Below, in pieces: positions 1-8,750 of a stretch of 64,000 bases of DNA (position 1 is its first letter; every line of letters starts with the position of its first letter). The DNA is taken from positions 1 through 64,000 of the forward strand of contig JADCJE010000094.1 of the NCBI GenBank assembly GCA_020247305.1, in the 5' to 3' direction. Source of the stretch: Phycisphaerales bacterium. Its GTDB lineage: Bacteria; Planctomycetota; UBA1135; UBA2386. A program made the position numbers and the translations under genes. Below the pieces are notes generated by a model. It worked only from the letters and a program-made list of their open reading frames with translations. It was not told where the DNA came from and ran no database searches.

Positions 1-80
1 GCCACCCGTCGCGGCGTGGGCTGACTCGGCATCGGCCATGGTGTGGCCATGGTGTGCGCGCCGCGGCGAAGCACGCAGTC

Positions 81-128
81 GGCGCGCAGTCACGTTGGCG
101 CGCAGTCACGTTGGCGCGCAGCAACTTG
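81..128. repeat. 16-bp tandem direct repeat, three units
   Basis: GGCGCGCAGTCACGTT occurs at 81-96 and again exactly at 97-112, followed by a diverged third unit at 113-128. A second tandem pair, the 11-mer GGCCATGGTGT, lies at 34-44 and 45-55. The whole stretch 1-261, downstream of rpmH, has no reading frame I can support. The rnpA gene that often follows rpmH is not there. Confidence 0.8.
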
Positions 129-261
129 GACGCACGCAGCACCGCGCACGACGACGTCCGCACGGTCTGCGCACAGCGTGCGCGATCGGTGCGCCAGGGC
201 GGCGCACGACGCGCGATCGGCGCACGCTCGGCGGTGCCGGCGCGCGCCACGAGGTGGACGA

Positions 262-396
262 TCAGCCGACGCGGAACTTGCCCGAGCGCTTGATCTTCCG
301 CTTGATGACCTTGCGGCCCCCCGCCGTCTTGCTGCGGGTGCGGAAACCGACCTTCTTGAGACGCTTGACCTTGGAACGACGGACCTTGAGCTTCAT
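262..396 (-). CDS. rpmH: 50S ribosomal protein bL34
   Basis: This 44-residue, very basic protein is a structural component of the large ribosomal subunit, where bL34 binds 23S rRNA. The core (GFRTRSKTAGGRKVIKRK, about residues 17-34) aligns with the bL34 signature GFRxRMxTxxGRxVLxRR, and the length is right for the family. The start is the ATG at 396; no strong Shine-Dalgarno is visible. A good sigma70-type promoter lies about 60 bp upstream (454-482). In many bacteria rpmH sits beside rnpA and close to dnaA; here it stands alone, divergent from a glycosyltransferase gene. The N-terminus (MKLKVRRSKVKRLKK) is shifted toward Lys compared with the usual MKRTYQPS. Identification rests on motif similarity and is fairly secure. 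Confidence 0.88.
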   Translation of the reverse strand: MKLKVRRSKVKRLKKVGFRTRSKTAGGRKVIKRKIKRSGKFRVG

Positions 397-453
397 GGCT
401 GCACGCGTGCCAGCGCTGCGGATGTCGCAGCGCCTCTACTTGGCGGGGGCGAG

Positions 454-482
454 ACGGTAGCGGCGCGAGGGGAAGCGGTCAA
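454..482 (-). promoter_or_regulatory. Predicted sigma70-type promoter of rpmH
   Basis: Read on the minus strand: TTGACC (482-477), 17-bp spacer, TACCGT (459-454). Spacing is optimal. The predicted transcript would have a leader of roughly 50 nt before the rpmH ATG. Confidence 0.55.
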
Positions 483-544
483 ACATCCCGTCGCGCGGTC
501 CGCCGAGCGTTGCGGCGCGCGCGCCAGCGCGGCATCGTTCGGCG

Positions 545-1834
545 ATGCGCATCCTGCTGCTGTGCCACGGCCTGCCGCCCGACAGCGTCGGCGGCGTCGA
601 GCAGCACGTCGACGGCCTCGCCAAGGCCCTCGTGCGCCTTGGCCACGATGTCGAACTCTACGCGCGCGAAGGCACGCCGGGCACGGCCCAGGGCACGCTG
701 CGCCTCGCCGCCGAGGGCAATCCGCGGACGACCCGCGCGACCTACCGGTGGGAAGGCGTGCACGACCTGCCCGCGATGTACGCCGCCGAGCCGATGGCAG
801 CGGCCCTGCGCGACTTCCTCGCCGCGCGGCGCGCCGCCGGCTGCACCTTCGACGTCGCGCACGTACACCATCTGACCGGCATGTCGGTCGACAGCCTCGA
901 CGTGCTCGCGGCGGCCGCCGTGCCGACCGTGCTGACGTTGCACGATTACTGGCTGTTCTGCCCGCGCGGCCAGATGTTCCACGCCGACGAGGAAGCGTGC
1001 GCGACGGCGACCGTCGAGCGCTGCACGGGATGCCTTGCGCGCACCTTCCCCTGGTGGATCGACGCCGCCAACGGACCAGCCAAGGTCGCGGCGCTGCACG
1101 AGCGCGCCCGGCGCGCGCTCGCGCTGCCGCAGCACCTCGTGGTGCCGAGCGCGCGCGCACTGCCGCCATTCCTCGCACTGGGCGTGCCGGCCGAGCGCTT
1201 TACCGTGGTCGAAAACGGCGTCGACGTCGACGGCCTGCTCGACCTGCCCGACGCCCCCGCCGGCCCCGGGCCGCTGCGCGTCGGCTACTTCGGCACCGTG
1301 ATGCCGAGCAAGGGCCTGCACGTCCTGCTCGCCGCCGTCGCCAAGCTGCCGCCGGGCACCGTGCACCTCGCCATCCACGGCAACGTCGTGCCCTACCACG
1401 GCGACCAGAGCTACGCGACGCGGTGCTTCCAGGGTTTGCGGCCCGGTGACGACGTGCACTACCACGGCCCTTACGGCCTCGGCGACCTGCGCGCACGCCT
1501 CGCCGAGGTGGACGTGCTGGCGGCCCCCGCGCTGTGGCAGGAGGCGTTCGGCCTGACGGTGCGCGAAGGGCTCGCCGCCGGCCGGCCGGTGCTGGTCAGC
1601 CGCATCGGCGGCCTGCAGGACGCCGTGGTCGACGGCGAGCAGGGCCTGGTGCTGCCGCCGGGCGACGTCGACGCCTGGGCGACGGCGCTCGGGCGCCTCG
1701 CCGCCGACCGGCGCGAGGTGCACCGGCTCGGTCGCACGGCCCGGCAGCGGGCGCGCGGCTTCGAAGCCATGGCCCGCGACCTGCTGGCGGTCTACGCCGA
1801 CGCCCGCCGCACGGGAACCGCCCGGCAACCTTGA
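545..1834 (+). CDS. Glycosyltransferase family 4 (GT-B fold)
   Basis: A 429-residue cytoplasmic or membrane-associated glycosyltransferase that probably moves a sugar from a nucleotide-sugar onto a glycan, lipid or similar acceptor; the substrate cannot be read from sequence. The N-terminal Rossmann half starts MRILLLCHGLPP and contains the glycine-rich acceptor loop GGVEQHVDGLAKAL. The C-terminal half has the GT4 pattern VGYFGTVMPSKGLHVLL followed by the donor-binding EX7E motif (E333 and E341). A Cys/His-rich stretch (FCPRGQMFH...CTGC) in the middle is typical of capsule or exopolysaccharide GT4 enzymes. It stands alone, divergent from rpmH. The ATG at 545 gives a full-length GT4 start. Family is confident; pathway unknown. 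Confidence 0.85.
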   Translation: MRILLLCHGLPPDSVGGVEQHVDGLAKALVRLGHDVELYAREGTPGTAQGTLRLAAEGNPRTTRATYRWEGVHDLPAMYAAEPMAAALRDFLAARRAAGCTFDVAHVHHLTGMSVDSLDVLAAAAVPTVLTLHDYWLFCPRGQMFHADEEACATATVERCTGCLARTFPWWIDAANGPAKVAALHERARRALALPQHLVVPSARALPPFLALGVPAERFTVVENGVDVDGLLDLPDAPAGPGPLRVGYFGTVMPSKGLHVLLAAVAKLPPGTVHLAIHGNVVPYHGDQSYATRCFQGLRPGDDVHYHGPYGLGDLRARLAEVDVLAAPALWQEAFGLTVREGLAAGRPVLVSRIGGLQDAVVDGEQGLVLPPGDVDAWATALGRLAADRREVHRLGRTARQRARGFEAMARDLLAVYADARRTGTARQP

Positions 1835-1860
1835 CCCGACCGGGGGGCTGCATCTAGGCT
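1831..1860 (+). promoter_or_regulatory. Predicted sigma70-type promoter of the TPR/alpha-CTD gene
   Basis: TTGACC (1831-1836), 18-bp spacer, TAGGCT (1855-1860). The -35 hexamer overlaps the TGA stop of the glycosyltransferase gene. The predicted start near 1867 leaves a leader of about 60 nt to the ATG at 1927. Confidence 0.5.
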
Positions 1861-1926
1861 TCTTCCCCCGATTTGCGGCCAAGGCGTCGACTCCCGTCGA
1901 CGCCAGCGGCCACGCTTGCACCCAAG

Positions 1927-3234
1927 ATGACCGACACGGCCCAATTCCCCTCGCTCGACCCGACGGCCCTGTTGTCCGGCGATCTCACGCCGACCAAGCT
2001 CGACGCCTTCCGCGCGGCGGTGTTCCAGTCGGTCGACTCGCTGCAGCAACTGCGCGATTGGCTGTCCGACCCGCGCGCCAAGGGCACCGCCCGCGGCATC
2101 GCCATGTGGGCGCTCGGCCGGCACGAGGACGCCGTCGAGTTGCTCGCCGCCGACAAGCAGAATGCTGTCGTCGCCTGCTGCCTCGCCAGCAGCCTCGGCG
2201 CGCTCGGCCGCATCGACGAAGCGGCCAAGCTGCTTGGCAAGCGCGACGCCGACGCCGCGCAGGCGCTGGTGTGGCTGCGCGTGCTCGACGCCAACAACGA
2301 CGCCGAGCGCCTCGCCAAGGACGTCGACCAGCTCAAGGGCCTGCTGTCGGCCGCCGACGTGAAGTACTACGCCGGCCGCGCGTTGGAGCTCGCCCACGAC
2401 GTCACCGGCGCGATCGCCGCGTACGACGAAGTTCTCGGGCTCGACAACAACCACAAGCAGGCGATGTTCCGCCTCGCGCTCAACGTCGACCTGCGCGGCG
2501 AGGACGAAGAGGCGCGCGAACTGTACGAGCGCGCGCTGATGTCGCCACCGGTCAACGCCGCGTGCGTCGTCAACCTCGGCATCCTGTACGAGGACATGGG
2601 CAACTACCGCCGCGCGATGCAGTGCTTCGACCTCGCGCTGCAGGCCAACCCGGAGAACTCGCGGGCGCGCCTCTATCGCCGCGACGCGGCGGCCGCGCTC
2701 AACATGTACTACGACGAGGACCAGGAGCGCCGCGACGACAAGCGCAACAAGCTCCTGCGCACCCCGATCAACGACTTCGAGCTGTCGGTGCGCAGCCGCA
2801 ACTGCCTCGCGAAGATGAACATCCGCACGCTCGGCGACCTGGTCAAGAAGACCGAGGCGGAGCTGCTGAGCTACAAGAACTTCGGCGAGACGTCGCTGAC
2901 GGAGATCAAGGAGATCCTCAAGAACAAGGGCCTGCGCCTTGGCATGACCGCCGACGAGCTGATGAGCAAGGACCTCGGCGAGATCACCGAGCCGGCGGTC
3001 CGCACCGAGGAGCAGCCGGACCCGAACAGCCCGGATCCGTCGCGCCGCCCGATCAGCGAACTGGACCTGTCGGTCCGCAGTCGCCGCATCGTCGACCTGC
3101 TCAAGATCCGCACGATCGGCGACCTGGCACAGAAGACCGAGGCCGAGCTGCTGGCCTGCCCGAACTTCGGCCAGACCTCGCTCAACGAGATCAAGACCAA
3201 GCTCGACGAGTTCGGCCTGTCGCTGCGCGGCTAG
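1927..3234 (+). CDS. TPR protein with two RNA polymerase alpha-CTD-like domains
   Basis: 435 residues. Residues about 30-260 are helical TPR-like repeats (for example around 150-250). They are followed by two domains closely resembling the C-terminal domain of RNA polymerase subunit alpha: residues about 279-340 (FELSVRSRNCLAKMNIRTLG) and 374-434 (LDLSVRSRRIVDLLKIRTIG), each ending in the helix-hairpin-helix part (NFGETSLTEIK, NFGQTSLNEIK). In real alpha, this domain binds UP-element DNA and activators. The first copy keeps the VRSxNC residues equivalent to alpha R265 and N268; in the second the Asn is replaced by Arg. No alpha N-terminal domain is present, so this is not RpoA. A DNA-, polymerase- or regulator-binding adaptor is an inference. 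The ATG at 1927 is preferred over an upstream in-frame TTG at 1873. ruvA follows after 18 bp. Confidence 0.8.
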   Translation: MTDTAQFPSLDPTALLSGDLTPTKLDAFRAAVFQSVDSLQQLRDWLSDPRAKGTARGIAMWALGRHEDAVELLAADKQNAVVACCLASSLGALGRIDEAAKLLGKRDADAAQALVWLRVLDANNDAERLAKDVDQLKGLLSAADVKYYAGRALELAHDVTGAIAAYDEVLGLDNNHKQAMFRLALNVDLRGEDEEARELYERALMSPPVNAACVVNLGILYEDMGNYRRAMQCFDLALQANPENSRARLYRRDAAAALNMYYDEDQERRDDKRNKLLRTPINDFELSVRSRNCLAKMNIRTLGDLVKKTEAELLSYKNFGETSLTEIKEILKNKGLRLGMTADELMSKDLGEITEPAVRTEEQPDPNSPDPSRRPISELDLSVRSRRIVDLLKIRTIGDLAQKTEAELLACPNFGQTSLNEIKTKLDEFGLSLRG

Positions 3235-3252
3235 TCCGCCCCCGCCCCGCGC

Positions 3253-3843
3253 ATGTACGACCACTTGCACGGGGAAGTCGTCGAGAAGCAGACGTCGCGC
3301 GCCGTGGTCCGCTGCGGCGGCGTGGGTTACGAGGTGCGCATCAGCCTGACCTCGGCCGCCGGGCTGAAGGTCGGGCAGACGTGCCAGGTGTTCACCATCC
3401 TGCATGTCGTCGACGGCACGCCGTCGCTGCTCGGCTTCGCCAGCCGCAGCGAGCGCGAACTCGCGCGCAAGCTGCTCGGCGTCGGCGGCGTCGGCCCTTC
3501 GATCGCCCTGGCGCTGCTCAGCGTGCTCGCCCCCGCCGACCTCGCGCGCGCGGTCGCGCGCGGCGACACCGCCGCACTCAAGGCGGTCAAGGGCGTCGGC
3601 CAGAAGACCGCCGAACGACTTTGCCTCGAATTGCGCGACGCGATGGCCAAGCTCGACCTCGGCCCCGCCGACCCGGCGGCCGCGGCGCACGACCGGGCGA
3701 ACGACGACGCCATCGCGGCGCTGGTGACGCTGGGCTACAGCGAGAAGGACGCGCGCGACAAGCTCGACAAGGTGCGGCGCGGCCGCGACGCCGGCGCTGC
3801 CGGCGACGTCGAAGGGCTCGTCAAGGCCGTCCTGCAGATGTAG
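3253..3843 (+). CDS. ruvA: Holliday junction branch migration complex subunit RuvA
   Basis: 196 residues. RuvA tetramers bind four-way DNA junctions and load RuvB helicase for branch migration in recombinational repair. The N-terminal OB fold starts MYDHLHGEVVEKQTSRAVV and includes the VGYEVRIS strand. The middle helix-hairpin-helix motifs are visible (LLGVGGVGPSIALALL and VKGVGQKTAERLCLEL, about residues 76-130). A flexible acidic/Ala linker leads to the C-terminal RuvB-contacting domain (ALVTLGYSEKDA). Length is normal. It is probably co-transcribed with the TPR/alpha-CTD gene 18 bp upstream. Its last 23 bp overlap the 3' end of mnmG on the opposite strand. ruvB and ruvC are not nearby. Confidence 0.95.
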   Translation: MYDHLHGEVVEKQTSRAVVRCGGVGYEVRISLTSAAGLKVGQTCQVFTILHVVDGTPSLLGFASRSERELARKLLGVGGVGPSIALALLSVLAPADLARAVARGDTAALKAVKGVGQKTAERLCLELRDAMAKLDLGPADPAAAAHDRANDDAIAALVTLGYSEKDARDKLDKVRRGRDAGAAGDVEGLVKAVLQM

Positions 3844-5653
3844 CCGGGCGGCGCAGCAGCACGAGCAGCAACTGCACGTCTGCCTGCCGCACGCCGGCGA
3901 TGCGCGACGCTTCGCCCAGCGTCAGCGGCCGCCGTTGCTGCAATCGCCCGCGCGCCTCGTTGCTCAAGCCCGGCATGGCGGCGTAGTCGAACGCGGCTGG
4001 GATGCGCTGATCCTCCATGCGCTTCAGCCGGGCCACCTCCATCGCCTGCCGGTCGATGTAGCCGGCGTACTTGACCTCGGCCTCGACCTCGGCGAGCTCG
4101 GCAGTCGCCAGTCCCATGGCGGCGAACGGCGGGTCCCAGCCCAGCAGGTCGTCGACCGCCACTTCGGGCCGCCGCAGCCACTCCGTCAGTGTCCGGCCGT
4201 CACGCCGCTGCAGGTCGAGCCAGCGGCGGGCGGCGGCGATGCGCTGCTCCTTCTGCCGCACGGCGTCGGCCTGGGCGGCGTCGACGAGGCCCAGCCGCTC
4301 GCCGATCGGGGTCAGCCGACGGTCGGCGTTGTCGCTGCGCAGCAGCAGCCGGAACTCGGCGCGGCTGGTGAACATGCGGTACGGCTCGCTCGGGTTGACG
4401 CGGCACAGGTCGTCGACCATCACGCCGAGGTACGCCGTCGCGCGGTCGAACACGACCGGATCCTCGCCGCGCGCGAAGCGAGCGGCGTTGAGCCCGGCGA
4501 CCAGCCCCTGCCCGGCGGCCTCCTCGTACCCGCTGGTGCCGTTGATCTGGCCGGCGGCGAACAGGCCGCGCAGGCTGGCGATCTGCAGGTCGCCGCGGAT
4601 CTGGTCGGTGAGCACGTAGTCGTACTCGACGGCGTAGCCCGGCCGCAGCACGACCACCTGTTCGAGGCCTGGGATGGTGCGCAGGAACGCTTCCTGCACC
4701 TCGGCCGGCAGGCTGGTGCTGACGCCGTTGGGATAGACCTCGACCGAGTCGCGGCCTTCCGGCTCCAGGAACACCGGGTGCGCGTCCTGGTCGGCGAAGC
4801 GCACGACCTTGTCCTCGACGCTCGGACAATAGCGCGGGCCCGTGCCCTGGATGCGGCCCTGGAACATCGGCGAATGGTGCGCGTTGTCGCGGATGATCGC
4901 GTGCGTCGCCGGGTTGGTGCGCGTCAGCCAGCACGGCATCTGCTGCACGTCGAGCCGCGCGGTGCGGAACGAGAAAGCCTGCGGCGGGTCGTCGCCCGGC
5001 TGCACTTCGAGCCGGCTCGTGTCGATCGAATCGCGGTGCAGCCGCGGCGGCGTGCCGGTCTTGTGGCGACCGAGCCGGATGCCGAGCGCGCGCAGCGACG
5101 CGCTGATGCGCGCGGCCGGCGCTTCACCGTGGCGGCCGCCGGGCGCTTCCCAGGCGCCGGCGAAAAGGCGGCCGCCGAGGAAGGTGCCGGTCGTCAGCAC
5201 GACGGCGGGCGCGCCAAGGCACGTGCCGTCGGCGAGTTCGACCCCCGCGACCGCGTCGCCGCGCGCGTTCGAGGTGATCGCGACAGCCTCGCCGGCGACC
5301 ACGGTCAGGCCCGGCCGCGCCAGCACGCGCATGACCATCGCGCGGTTGTAGGCGTCGCGGTCGCACTGCGCGCGGGGAGAGCGCACCGCCGGTCCCTTGC
5401 TGGTGTTCAGCATGCGGAACTGGATGCCGGTCTGGTCGGTGACCAGCCCCATCTCGCCGCCGAGCGCGTCGACCTCGCGGACCAACTGGCCCTTGGCGAG
5501 GCCGCCGATCGCGGGGTTGCACGACATGCGACCGATGGCAGCAGGGTCGAGCACGACCATGGCGGTGCGGCAACCGAGCCGCGCGGCGGCGCTGGCAGCC
5601 TCGACGCCGGCATGGCCGCCGCCGACGACGATGACGTCGAAGTCCCGGGTCAC
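3821..5653 (-). CDS. mnmG: tRNA uridine-5-carboxymethylaminomethyl modification enzyme MnmG
   Basis: 610 residues. With MnmE, this FAD enzyme installs the carboxymethylaminomethyl group on wobble U34 of tRNAs read by split codon boxes. The FAD dinucleotide motif is GGGHAG (residues 11-16), and the conserved Cys is in RMSCNPAIGGLAKG (C45). The middle shows RFADQDAHPVFLEPEG and the second family signature around GQINGTSGYEEAAGQG. The C-terminal helical domain binds MnmE and tRNA. The start is a GTG at 5653; no in-frame ATG gives a better N-terminus. Length is slightly below the usual ~630. It converges on ruvA with a 23-bp tail-to-tail overlap. mnmE is not in the window. Confidence 0.96.
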   Translation of the reverse strand: MTRDFDVIVVGGGHAGVEAASAAARLGCRTAMVVLDPAAIGRMSCNPAIGGLAKGQLVREVDALGGEMGLVTDQTGIQFRMLNTSKGPAVRSPRAQCDRDAYNRAMVMRVLARPGLTVVAGEAVAITSNARGDAVAGVELADGTCLGAPAVVLTTGTFLGGRLFAGAWEAPGGRHGEAPAARISASLRALGIRLGRHKTGTPPRLHRDSIDTSRLEVQPGDDPPQAFSFRTARLDVQQMPCWLTRTNPATHAIIRDNAHHSPMFQGRIQGTGPRYCPSVEDKVVRFADQDAHPVFLEPEGRDSVEVYPNGVSTSLPAEVQEAFLRTIPGLEQVVVLRPGYAVEYDYVLTDQIRGDLQIASLRGLFAAGQINGTSGYEEAAGQGLVAGLNAARFARGEDPVVFDRATAYLGVMVDDLCRVNPSEPYRMFTSRAEFRLLLRSDNADRRLTPIGERLGLVDAAQADAVRQKEQRIAAARRWLDLQRRDGRTLTEWLRRPEVAVDDLLGWDPPFAAMGLATAELAEVEAEVKYAGYIDRQAMEVARLKRMEDQRIPAAFDYAAMPGLSNEARGRLQQRRPLTLGEASRIAGVRQADVQLLLVLLRRPATSAGRP

Positions 5654-5910
5654 AGGGTCAACCGCTTACCCGCGGCGCGCCCCGACGGGAAGCCTCCTCA
5701 CGCGTCGGGGGTCGAGCGCGCGTAGATGGCGCGGAGCAGCAGGCGGTGGCGCAGCACGTAGTTCCACATGGCGCCTCGATCGGCCGGTGCGCCCGCTGGA
5801 CTGCAGCCGACCCGCACGCACGCGCGGAACGGGCGGTGGCCCGCAGCGCCGTCGCCGCCGACAGCACGGCGGATTCCAGGCGCGCCGGCAGACGGCGCGC
5901 GGCGAACGCT

Positions 5911-5919
5911 TGCTAGACT
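5911..5919 (+). promoter_or_regulatory. Extended -10 element, predicted leaderless promoter
   Basis: TGC-TAGACT: an extended -10 (TGn) plus TAGACT at 5914-5919. Only 7 bp (CCGCGCC) separate the hexamer from the ATG at 5927, so transcription would start at or next to the start codon. No good -35 hexamer is seen, which fits the extended -10 type. Confidence 0.5.
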
Positions 5920-5926
5920 CCGCGCC

Positions 5927-7234
5927 ATGCCTGCGTTCCGACTCCTCCGCTCCTGCCTGCCGCTGCTGCTCGCCGGCGCGGCCGCCGCGCAGCTGCCGCT
6001 GGCCGAGGTCGCCAAGCTCGCCCGCGACCGCGCCGAGCGCAGCCGCCCGGCCCAGTTGAAGGCCCTGGAGCCGTACTGGCCGGACCTGGCGCTGAACTAC
6101 GACGACAGCCGCGATGTGCTCAACGCCCGCATCGCCGAGGTCGCCGGACTCGGCGACAGCGTCGTGCCGGTTCTGCTGGAGAAACTGACGCCGACCAACG
6201 GCAGCGGCGAAGGCGGCCGCCAACTCGCGGCCAACTGCCGCCGCGTGCTGGAGCGCCTCGACCCCGCCAGCTTCGTCGACGCCCTCGCCGAGCTCGCCAA
6301 TGGCCCCAGCCCGACCGCCCGCACCGAGGCGATCCGGCTGCTCGGCGCGGCGCAAAACGGCCAAGCGGCGGCGCTGCTCGTCGACCTGCTCGACGCCACC
6401 ACCGGCGACGACCGCCGCACCGTGCTGCGCGCCCTGCGCCAGCACCGTTCGCCGGTCGGAGCCGCCAAGGCCGCACCGCTGCTGGGCGCCAACGAACGCG
6501 CCATGCGCGAAGACGTGCTCGGTTACCTCACGGCCGCCCGCGCCGGCGCGGTCGTCGGCGTCGTCGCCGAAGCGCTGGCCGCCGAGCGCGACCCCAAGTT
6601 GCTGCCTCTGTACGTCGAGTACTTCGCCGCCGCGACCAAGGCCAACGACGCCGCCGCGCGCGCCTTGCTGCCGCTGCTCGACCGCGACCGCCTCGACTGG
6701 CAGGACACGCGCCGGCTCGTGCAGGTGCTGGCGACCATCGCGCCCGCGGGCCACGAACCGACCACCAAGCGGCTGGGGGCTCTGCTCGACGATGGCGAAC
6801 CGTCGTCGGTGTCGGTGCAGGCGGCGGTGACGATGCGCGCGCTTGGCGACAAGCAGGGCGTGACCAGGGTCCGCAAGGCGATTGACGAGCAGATGCGCAA
6901 GGGCCGGCGGCGGCAGGAGGGCTCGCTCTACGAGCACCGCGCCAACCTGAGCTTCGCCACCGAGGACTACGCCGAGGCGTTCGCCGACTTCGAGAAGGTC
7001 CTGGAGTTCCAGGACGGCCTCGCGATGACGCGCCGGGCCTACGTCGGGATGTTGCGCTGCGACGCCCACCGCAAGCGCACCGCCAACCTGCTCAAGCTGA
7101 TGCGCGCCTCGGGCATGACGGTCGCGGAGATCGAGGCGATCGGCGCCGACGACCCGGACTTCGCCGAGGCCCTGAAGCAGGACCGGGTGCGCAAGGAACT
7201 GCAGGCGCTGGCCAAGGAACAGGCGCCGAAGTGA
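5927..7234 (+). CDS. Exported HEAT/TPR-repeat protein
   Basis: 435 residues, starting with a signal peptide (MPAFRLLRSCLPLLLAGAAA, cleavage probably after AAA/AQ). The body is alpha-helical repeats of HEAT type (for example SPTARTEAIRLLGAAQNGQA and SPVGAAKAAPLLGANERAM). A TPR-like segment follows near residues 335-370 (EDYAEAFADFEKVLEFQDGL). Such repeats usually bind proteins. The ATG at 5927 was chosen because the signal peptide starts exactly there and a -10-like hexamer lies 7 bp before it; an upstream in-frame extension lacks any export signal. It precedes tig by about 115 bp. I do not recognise a named family; the role is probably a periplasmic scaffold. Confidence 0.7.
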   Translation: MPAFRLLRSCLPLLLAGAAAAQLPLAEVAKLARDRAERSRPAQLKALEPYWPDLALNYDDSRDVLNARIAEVAGLGDSVVPVLLEKLTPTNGSGEGGRQLAANCRRVLERLDPASFVDALAELANGPSPTARTEAIRLLGAAQNGQAAALLVDLLDATTGDDRRTVLRALRQHRSPVGAAKAAPLLGANERAMREDVLGYLTAARAGAVVGVVAEALAAERDPKLLPLYVEYFAAATKANDAAARALLPLLDRDRLDWQDTRRLVQVLATIAPAGHEPTTKRLGALLDDGEPSSVSVQAAVTMRALGDKQGVTRVRKAIDEQMRKGRRRQEGSLYEHRANLSFATEDYAEAFADFEKVLEFQDGLAMTRRAYVGMLRCDAHRKRTANLLKLMRASGMTVAEIEAIGADDPDFAEALKQDRVRKELQALAKEQAPK

Positions 7235-7349
7235 GGCGCCGCGCCGCGCCTTGACCGGCCCGGAGGGCGACGCCAAGATGGCCGCCCCTTTTCACCGCCC
7301 GGCCACGGCCGCTGGCGGTGCCGCCATCACGCCCGCCCGAGCCCACGCC

Positions 7350-8657
7350 ATGGAAGTCCTGGTTGCCGAGACCGGCCCCTGCAGCCGCGCCCTGACCGTC
7401 ACCGTCCCCCCCACCGCCGTCCAGCAGCATCTGGACGAGATGTACGCGTCGGCGCAGCGCCAGGTGCAGATCAAGGGCTTCCGGCCCGGCAAGGTGCCGC
7501 GCGCAATCATCGAGAAGCACTACGGCGCGTCGATCCTCGCCGAAGCCAAGGAGCAGATCCTCAACCGCTTCTTCGGCGAAGCCTGCCGCAGCAAGGAGAT
7601 CGATCCGGTCGGTCGCGTCGCGATCGACGGCTTCGAGAAGCTGGACGTCAAGCCCGGCGTGCCGCTGACCTTCACCGCCAAGATCGACGTGCGGCCGCGC
7701 TTCGAGCTCAAGGGCGCGAAGGGTCTCGAGGCCCCGGCCTTCGAGGGCACGGCGACCGATGCGGACGTCGACAACGCGCTGAAGGAGATCGCGCACCAGA
7801 AGCGCACGATCCAGCCGACCACCGAGCCGGCGCAGGACGGAGACTTCGTCAAGGCCGACTACTGCTTCCGCGACGCCGCCGGCGCCGAGGTGCTGGTGCG
7901 CAAGGACGTGCAGCTGAACACCCGCCTGCCGATCCACGGCACCAAGGAAGAGGACTTCAAGGCGGCGGTGCTCGGCGTCGTCGCCGGCAAGACCGCGTCG
8001 ATCGCGCTGGAGTTCCCGGCGAACTTCGAGAAGGAGGCCGTGCGCGGCCAGAAGGGCGCCGTCGAACTGACCGTGCACCAGGTCCTGCGCGTGCAGGCGC
8101 CGCCGATCGACGACGCGCTGGCCAACACGCTGGAGTTCCCCGATCTCGCGTCGCTGCGCGCCGACCTCGCCACGCGCATCTCCTCGGAGAAGCAGCGCCT
8201 GGGCAAGCAGCGGCAGGAAGAGCACCTGCTGCAGGCCCTGGTCGCCGCCCACGACATCCCGCTGCCGCCGTCGCTCGTCGAGGAGCAGCAGCAGGGCGCG
8301 CTCGCCGCGCTGGCCGAGCGCATGAAGGAGAAGGGCGCTGCTGACGAGGAGATACGCGCCAAGCTCAACGAGTCGAAGGACGAGGCGAAGCAGGAGGCCG
8401 AGCGCCGCGTGCGCCTGTTCTTCCTGATCGAGGCCGTCGCGCGCCAACACAAGATCTTCGTCACCGAGAGCGACCTCGACGCCGAACTTCGCCTGATCGC
8501 GCAAGCCAACAGCAACGAGGACGTGCAGTTCACCGTCGAGCAGGCGCGCGCCTTCTTCGAGCAGCAGAACCGGCTCGGCGAGCTGCGCCTGTCGCTGCTG
8601 GAGCGCAAGGTCCGTGATTTCCTCCGGGAGAACGCGAAGATCACCGATAAGAAGTAG
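7350..8657 (+). CDS. tig: Trigger factor (ribosome-associated chaperone/PPIase)
   Basis: 435 residues. Trigger factor docks on ribosomal protein uL23 at the exit tunnel and shields nascent chains. The N-terminal ribosome-binding domain carries the signature KGFRPGKVPRAIIEKHYG (about residues 44-61). An FKBP-type prolyl isomerase domain spans about residues 150-240 (QDGDFVKADYCFRD...LGVVAGKTASIALEFP). The long helical C-terminal cradle follows (SLVEEQQQGALAALAERM). The start is the ATG at 7350, since MEVLVAETGPCSRALTV aligns with the family N-terminus; the in-frame upstream residues do not. It heads the conserved series tig-clpP-clpX. A TTGACC at 7251-7256 could be a -35 box, but no convincing -10 follows. 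Confidence 0.95.
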   Translation: MEVLVAETGPCSRALTVTVPPTAVQQHLDEMYASAQRQVQIKGFRPGKVPRAIIEKHYGASILAEAKEQILNRFFGEACRSKEIDPVGRVAIDGFEKLDVKPGVPLTFTAKIDVRPRFELKGAKGLEAPAFEGTATDADVDNALKEIAHQKRTIQPTTEPAQDGDFVKADYCFRDAAGAEVLVRKDVQLNTRLPIHGTKEEDFKAAVLGVVAGKTASIALEFPANFEKEAVRGQKGAVELTVHQVLRVQAPPIDDALANTLEFPDLASLRADLATRISSEKQRLGKQRQEEHLLQALVAAHDIPLPPSLVEEQQQGALAALAERMKEKGAADEEIRAKLNESKDEAKQEAERRVRLFFLIEAVARQHKIFVTESDLDAELRLIAQANSNEDVQFTVEQARAFFEQQNRLGELRLSLLERKVRDFLRENAKITDKK

Positions 8658-8750
8658 GCCTGCCATGGGAGTCCTGGCGATGCGCCGGGGCGTCCGTGCG
8701 GGCTTGGCCGCGCCCCCCGCGTGGCCTAGCTAGACAGCGACCGCCGAGCC

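Noticed and set aside
43-1449. Long Arg/Ala-rich reading frames over the first 1.5 kb, and many similar long frames throughout
   Set aside because: They are low-complexity Arg/Pro/Ala translations lying over better genes in another frame. Long spurious frames are expected because stop codons are rare in such GC-rich DNA.
7251-7280. TTGACC upstream of tig as a -35 box
   Set aside because: The matching -10 position reads CAAGAT, which is a weak fit, so no promoter was called.
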